16,148 nucleotides of DNA from Fibrobacter sp. (GTDB lineage: Bacteria > Fibrobacterota > Fibrobacteria > Fibrobacterales > Fibrobacteraceae), in contig JAEDLI010000052.1 in assembly GCA_016295375.1 (NCBI GenBank), forward strand, positions 1-16,148, in the 5' to 3' direction. Every line of letters begins with the position of its first letter. Position 1 is the stretch's first letter. A program made the translations under genes and the position numbers. The notes below the pieces were generated by a model, which had not been told where the DNA came from, made no database searches, and saw nothing but the letters and a program-made list of their open reading frames with translations. Shown piece by piece: positions 11,789-16,148 of the stretch.

Positions 11789-13717
11789 TTAATTTTTCTG
11801 CTTGGCGAAGGGTGCGAACGCGAATCCGCTCCATTCCTGGCCAAGTCCATTTGAAAATTCGAGTGTATTCAGACGTACCGCGTGGACCGCGACGCCCATG
11901 ACCGCAAGCGCGATGTTCAGGCCATGCACAAAGAGCAGCAGGAAGGCAGCCCCGGCGATACCGACAGCGGAGCCGAACAGCGGCGAGAGCATGTCGTTGA
12001 ACGCCTCGGCGATAGCCGCACCGGACATGCCCACGGCAAACAGACGGATGTAACTGATCACGTCGGTAAAACTGTTCACCACGTCGAGTACCAGCATCGG
12101 GATGCTGATGAAGTCCTGCTTGAGCCTTTTGGGCGGCACGGTAAAGAGCACGAGAAGCACCGCTTCCACGATGAACATCGGGATGACGAACTTCGGCATG
12201 TCGATACCGAGCACCATCTGGCACGCAAGGAAGAACATCACCCAGCAGCCGATAAGCCAGCCCACCTGCGCCATGAACGTGGAGTCCTTGCGCTTGATGC
12301 GCACGCACACGTTCCAGATATGGGCGATACTCAGGTGGACCACGGCGATGCAGAAGCAGAACAGCTGGATATGCTGCATCTGGGAGGCACCCGCCGCCTT
12401 CGGCACGAAGCTTTCGGGCAGAATCGTGATCGACTGGGCGAAGGCCTTGTAAGCTTCGAACTTCGCAGGGTCAGTCGGGGCACTGGTGCGGATCCAGAGC
12501 ATCGCATTCTTCAGCGGTTCAGGCAACCAGCCGTAGTTGGTGATGTCCAGGTAATACGTCCACCCCGCAAGCGAGGGCGTTAGCCCGAGAAAGCTTGCGT
12601 TGATGACACCCCACACGATGGTGGCGATGCTCATGAGGTAGATAAAGTGGAAACCAGCAGGGTTCGCTGACCGCATCTTCGAGCGGGCAAAGAGTGCCAG
12701 ACCGAGGAACAACAGGCCGTAAGCGGTATCCCCCACGATCATCGCAAAGAAGATGCTGAAGAAGCAAAGGAACACGGCCGACACGTCCACTTCCTTGTAC
12801 CCCGGCGAAATGCCGATGATGTCGTACAGGAACTGCATGGGGCGGCTGAGCTTGCTGTAGGTAAGCAGAGTCGGGATGTCGTCGCCGTCGGCTGGGTCGT
12901 CCACCAGGAGGCCCCAGCCGTGCTCGCGGGCGGCCTTTTCAAGTTCGCCCACGCGCGGTGCGGGGCAGAAGCCCTGCACGGCGGCGACGTTCTTGTCGCC
13001 CACCATCGAGGCTTCGGCTTCGACCATGCGGTAGTCGTCACCCACTTCGAGGAGCTTGTCCTCGATAGATTCGCGGACGCCCGAAAGTTCACCCAGGCGA
13101 CGCTCCACGCGAGCAAGCGTTTCCTTGGCTTTCGCTTCCATTTCGCGGTATTCGGCAAGCGACTTCTGCGGCATCGTGAGTTCCGTGAAGTTGCCCTTCA
13201 CGGCCACAGGGGCTTCTCCCCTGCTCACGACAGCTACATATTTGCCGTTTTCATCCTGACCGAATTCTTCGATAGAACCTTCGCCATCGAGTTCGAACGG
13301 GATTTTACCGTCATGGAGCTGGTACAGTTTGACATAGATACCCTTCGCCTGCAGGGCTGCTGCCGTTGCGGGGTCCAGGTTCTTGAACATGGAAAGTTTG
13401 GAGAGTTCCTCTTCAGCCTGTTCCTTGTCGATTTCCGCCTGCTTGCTTTCAGCAACCAGTTGCTGGATTTCATCGATAAGGCTTGCGGCAGGAGCGGCAT
13501 CCTTCACGGGAGTCACACCCTTCGGGGCCTTCTCGGGCACCACTTCCAAGGCCTTCTGCACGCGGTTTACTTCGCCGCGGGCCTTGTTCAGCTTGGCGCC
13601 TGCTGCAGCCTTGAGGGGCGTGAGGTGCAAAATTTCAAGCGTACGGAGCGCCTGGAGCGTCTCTTCAACCGCACCTGCAACCGTCAGCACCGTCACTTTC
13701 TTCATAGGAGTAATCAT
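11789..13717 (-). CDS. atpI: V-type ATPase subunit I
   Basis: Encodes 642 residues. Subunit I (the subunit a homolog, NtpI) is the membrane stator that forms the ion half-channels against the K ring. The N-terminal half is soluble with coiled-coil segments (about 50-130 and 190-250); from about residue 320 there are some seven helices. The essential arginine lies in SYIRLFA (Arg558), and a second one in HAVRLNTLEF (Arg615), with the spacing of the E. hirae pair. AAGGAGG 8 nt upstream supports ATG 13717, which overlaps the atpD stop (ATGA). An ATG 12 nt later has no ribosome site. Confidence 0.95.
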   Translation of the reverse strand: MITPMKKVTVLTVAGAVEETLQALRTLEILHLTPLKAAAGAKLNKARGEVNRVQKALEVVPEKAPKGVTPVKDAAPAASLIDEIQQLVAESKQAEIDKEQAEEELSKLSMFKNLDPATAAALQAKGIYVKLYQLHDGKIPFELDGEGSIEEFGQDENGKYVAVVSRGEAPVAVKGNFTELTMPQKSLAEYREMEAKAKETLARVERRLGELSGVRESIEDKLLEVGDDYRMVEAEASMVGDKNVAAVQGFCPAPRVGELEKAAREHGWGLLVDDPADGDDIPTLLTYSKLSRPMQFLYDIIGISPGYKEVDVSAVFLCFFSIFFAMIVGDTAYGLLFLGLALFARSKMRSANPAGFHFIYLMSIATIVWGVINASFLGLTPSLAGWTYYLDITNYGWLPEPLKNAMLWIRTSAPTDPAKFEAYKAFAQSITILPESFVPKAAGASQMQHIQLFCFCIAVVHLSIAHIWNVCVRIKRKDSTFMAQVGWLIGCWVMFFLACQMVLGIDMPKFVIPMFIVEAVLLVLFTVPPKRLKQDFISIPMLVLDVVNSFTDVISYIRLFAVGMSGAAIAEAFNDMLSPLFGSAVGIAGAAFLLLFVHGLNIALAVMGVAVHAVRLNTLEFSNGLGQEWSGFAFAPFAKQKN

Positions 13718-14346
13718 GCGGCGGCCTCCTTCGCGAGTGCATCCTGGGCAGCGGTACGGGCGGTAGCCTTACCCTTCGCAAGCTTGCTGCGGGCAACGCC
13801 GCTGGTCTGCTGGTCGCCCAGGAAGATATTGATGACGCGGATATTTTCCTTCGCTTCGGGAATCTTCACCTTTTCGAACAGGTTCACGCGCTGGCTCGTG
13901 GTACGCAGTTCCTTGGAGAGGAGCTCATACTGACGCTCGAGCACGCGGCGTTCCAGACGCAGCGAAATCAGGCCCTGCAAGCTTCTGATACCGTCGTCCA
14001 GCCACACGGGCGTGGTGAAGAAATCCGGAATCGAGATATTAAAATCTACCCCGTCGTATGTCGGAATCTTCACGCCAGCGATGTTTCCCTCACCCTGGCG
14101 CACTTCCTTCACCGACAGGTACTTTGACCATTCGATGGGTTCGGCAAACAGCGAAATCCAGGAAGCCATGCTCTTGCGGAGCTTGTCCTCCTCTTCTCGC
14201 TTTGCCATCACCCTCTCCTGGAGCGTGCGCATTTCCATCTGCAACTGCTGCTTTTTCAACAGCAACGTGGGCAGATAGCGCTGGAAGCGCTTCAATGCGT
14301 CGCGTTCCGCCTTGAGGGCGTTCTTTGTTAACTTGACCTTCGCCAT
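13714..14346 (-). CDS. atpD: V-type ATPase subunit D
   Basis: Encodes 210 residues. Subunit D is the central-stalk coiled coil that turns inside the A3B3 head. The start MAKVKLTKNALKAERDALKR, with the long N-terminal helix continuing to about residue 70, is typical. A C-terminal helix (about 120-175) pairs with it and ends in VRVINIFLGDQQ-like sequence (IRVINIFLGDQQTSGVARSK). The last 25 residues are Ala/Lys-rich. It starts 1 nt after the atpB stop and overlaps atpI by 4 nt, so translation is coupled. Confidence 0.94.
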   Translation of the reverse strand: MAKVKLTKNALKAERDALKRFQRYLPTLLLKKQQLQMEMRTLQERVMAKREEEDKLRKSMASWISLFAEPIEWSKYLSVKEVRQGEGNIAGVKIPTYDGVDFNISIPDFFTTPVWLDDGIRSLQGLISLRLERRVLERQYELLSKELRTTSQRVNLFEKVKIPEAKENIRVINIFLGDQQTSGVARSKLAKGKATARTAAQDALAKEAAA

Positions 14347-14347
14347 A

Positions 14348-15649
14348 TTACCCCTTCTTGGGCCAATATTCGTTGATCATCTTGGTCGGAATACCCGTTT
14401 CTTCGGGTGCGAAGCAGTCGGCAAGGATTTCCCAGCCAAGGTCCAAGGCACGTTCCAGCGGAATGTTCACGGAGAGGTCCATCATTTCCTTTTCGAAACG
14501 CTGGCCGTACTTCAACAGCTTCTGGTCCCAGTTACTCATGTTGAAGCCCATGGACTGCTTTTCCAAAGTTTCCTTGTAGCTTGCGTACAGCTGGATCATG
14601 GTGTTCATGATGGTACGGTGGTCGCTACGGGTCTTGCCGTTCACCTGCTGCTTCAAGCGGCTCAAAGAACCGAACGGTTCGATACGGCCCTTGCGCAGGT
14701 AGAACTGACCTTCGGTAATGTAACCGGTGTTATCCGGAACCGGGTGGGTCACGTCGTCGCCCGGCATGGTCGTCACGGCGAGAATGGTAATGGAACCGGC
14801 ATCGCTGAAGTCCACGGCCTTTTCGTAACGGCTGGCAAGCTGAGAATAAAGGTCGCCGGGGTAACCGCGGTTCGACGGAATCTGTTCCATGGTAATGGCG
14901 ATTTCCTTCATGGCGTCGGCAAAGTTCGTCATGTCGGTGAGGAGCACGAGCACGTTCTTGCCTTCGGTGGCGAACTTTTCAGCCACGGCGAGGGATGCAT
15001 CCGGCACGAGCAAGCATTCCACGATCGGGTCAGAGGCGGTGTGCATGAACATCACCGTACGGCTAAGGGCACCGTTCTTTTCGAGGAAGTCCTTCAGATA
15101 CAGGTAGTCATCGTGCTTCAGGCCCATGCCGCCGAGAACAATCACGTCCACTTCGGCCTGCAAGGCAATGCGGGCCAAAAGTTCATTGTAAGGTTCACCG
15201 GCGATAGAGAAAATCGGGAGCTTCTGCGAAACCACGAGCGTGTTGAACACGTCGATCATCGGAATACCTGTACGCACCATCGTCTTCGGGATGATACGCT
15301 TGGCAGGGTTCACGGAGGGGCCACCGATAGTAATGCGTTCGCCGTCCACTTCGGGGCCGTTGTCGCGGGGCTTGCCGGCACCGTTAAACACGCGGCCAAG
15401 CAAGGCTTCACTGTACGGAACCTTCATCGGTTCACCGAGGAAGCGCACTTCGGAGTCGGTGGAAATACCGCGGGCACCTGCGAACACCTGCAAGTCCACC
15501 ATGTCGCCGTCAATGCGGATCACGCGGGCAAGGGATGTTCCGAACGAGCTTGTCACCTGGGCAAGTTCCTGGTTTGCTACACCTTCGGCGCGGAGCGTAA
15601 TCACGGAACCGGCGATGCGTTCAATACGATGGTATGCCACATTATGCAT
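14348..15649 (-). CDS. atpB: V-type ATPase subunit B
   Basis: Encodes 433 residues, the regulatory, non-catalytic partner of subunit A in the hexameric head. It has the RecA-like ATPase fold with LGRVFNGAGKP (84-94) and an altered P-loop, FSIAGEPYNELLARIA (147-162), lacking the GKT of A subunits as expected for B. Later landmarks are VLVLLTDMTNFADAMKEIA, the SNRGYPGDLYSQLASRYE segment and LSRLKQQVNGKTR. The ATG at 15649 lies within the atpA end (8-nt overlap). The sequence looks like the B subunit type of spirochetes, Chlamydia and Bacteroidetes; this comparison is from memory. Confidence 0.96.
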   Translation of the reverse strand: MHNVAYHRIERIAGSVITLRAEGVANQELAQVTSSFGTSLARVIRIDGDMVDLQVFAGARGISTDSEVRFLGEPMKVPYSEALLGRVFNGAGKPRDNGPEVDGERITIGGPSVNPAKRIIPKTMVRTGIPMIDVFNTLVVSQKLPIFSIAGEPYNELLARIALQAEVDVIVLGGMGLKHDDYLYLKDFLEKNGALSRTVMFMHTASDPIVECLLVPDASLAVAEKFATEGKNVLVLLTDMTNFADAMKEIAITMEQIPSNRGYPGDLYSQLASRYEKAVDFSDAGSITILAVTTMPGDDVTHPVPDNTGYITEGQFYLRKGRIEPFGSLSRLKQQVNGKTRSDHRTIMNTMIQLYASYKETLEKQSMGFNMSNWDQKLLKYGQRFEKEMMDLSVNIPLERALDLGWEILADCFAPEETGIPTKMINEYWPKKG

Positions 15650-16148
15650 TAGCGGAAACCTCCTTCACGGAAGCGAAAATACTTTGTTCAAGATCCTTGA
15701 ATTCCTGGGAATCGAACTTGACACGGTTCCAGTCCTTCGTCGATTGGGTAAGCTTGAGGAAGAACGTACGGGCGACGTCCTTTTCGCTGAACTTCATCGG
15801 GGTCTTGAGGATGGTGTAAACCTTGTCGAACACGTACTTCTGGCGTTCGGCGGAGCAGGCGGCGTCGATTTCGTTATAGGCGTCCTGCTGCAGGTAAACG
15901 GCATCGAGGTATTCGGACTTCAGGTAAATCACGAAGTCGTCGATAGAGGTACCTTCTTCGCCCACCACCTTCATCATGTTGTTCACGTCCACGCCGTTTG
16001 CGAGGATGTGACGGGCTTCGGCAACCTTCTTGGAATCGATGATGCCTTCGTACTTGGACCAGGAATCCAGCGGGTGGATTGCCGGGAAGCGGCGCTGGTC
16101 GGAACGTTCACGGCTAAGGCCGAGGAATGCGCCCACCACCTTCAGGGT
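15642..16148 (-). CDS. atpA: V-type ATPase catalytic subunit A, C-terminal part (cut by window edge)
   Basis: The last 168 residues or so are present; the gene runs off the right edge, and the frame is open to the final base (TLKVVGAFLGLSRERSDQRR...). The catalytic P-loop domain lies outside the window. The visible part starts at the FPAIHPLDSWSKY segment, typical of A subunits just after the nucleotide domain, followed by the helical C-terminal domain. Subunit A hydrolyses or makes ATP in the head. It overlaps atpB by 8 nt. A subunit E gene is expected further upstream by analogy with other bacterial operons of this type. Confidence 0.92.
   Translation of the reverse strand, partial: TLKVVGAFLGLSRERSDQRRFPAIHPLDSWSKYEGIIDSKKVAEARHILANGVDVNNMMKVVGEEGTSIDDFVIYLKSEYLDAVYLQQDAYNEIDAACSAERQKYVFDKVYTILKTPMKFSEKDVARTFFLKLTQSTKDWNRVKFDSQEFKDLEQSIFASVKEVSANA

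Noticed and set aside
14312..15652. 446-residue open frame antisense to atpB
   Set aside because: It covers atpB almost exactly and has low-complexity His/Val-rich composition typical of antisense shadows.

Overview
The window looks like chromosomal DNA from a Fibrobacter-type bacterium (FCB group). This is an inference from gene content and promoter style; no marker search was possible. Three things point there: a bacterial V-type ATPase operon in the order A-B-D-I-K(-K), a class II fructose-bisphosphate aldolase, and -10 boxes that often read TATMTTTR, like the Bacteroidetes-type TAnnTTTG. GC-rich core genes alternate with AT-rich accessory stretches and short dispersed hairpin repeats.

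Left third (1-2940) is accessory. It holds two tandem related small membrane proteins, an orphan HicB-like antitoxin, a divergent pair of small antitoxin-like genes and a complete RelE/HigB-type toxin plus XRE antitoxin module on the minus strand. Several of these small genes have their ATG 6-8 nt after a good -10 box and no Shine-Dalgarno, so their mRNAs are predicted to be leaderless. A terminator, possibly the end of a small structured RNA, lies at 2957-3080.

Middle (3125-9490) holds thiF, thiS and grpE on the minus strand. A 589-nt gene-free AT-rich spacer follows, carrying a regular array of five inverted-repeat units with a period of about 63 nt. Then come, on the plus strand, a lipoprotein plus M3 oligoendopeptidase operon, tRNA-Ser(GGA) directly upstream of an rpoZ-like gene, and class II aldolase. 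The GrpE N-terminus contains in-frame copies of two short sequences that resemble dispersed genomic repeats.

Right part (9534-16148) is all minus strand. A NicO-family nickel/cobalt transporter converges on the aldolase with a shared terminator. It is followed by the V-ATPase operon, read from the right edge: atpA (cut by the window end), atpB, atpD, atpI and two adjacent proteolipid genes. The genes are coupled by overlaps or tiny gaps. The A and B subunits form the catalytic head, D the central stalk, I the stator/half-channel and K the rotor ring. The two K paralogs differ at positions that coordinate Na+ in the Enterococcus hirae ring: K1 keeps the full set, K2 has Ala and Val at two of them. 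This and the 63-nt array are the most interesting signals in the window.
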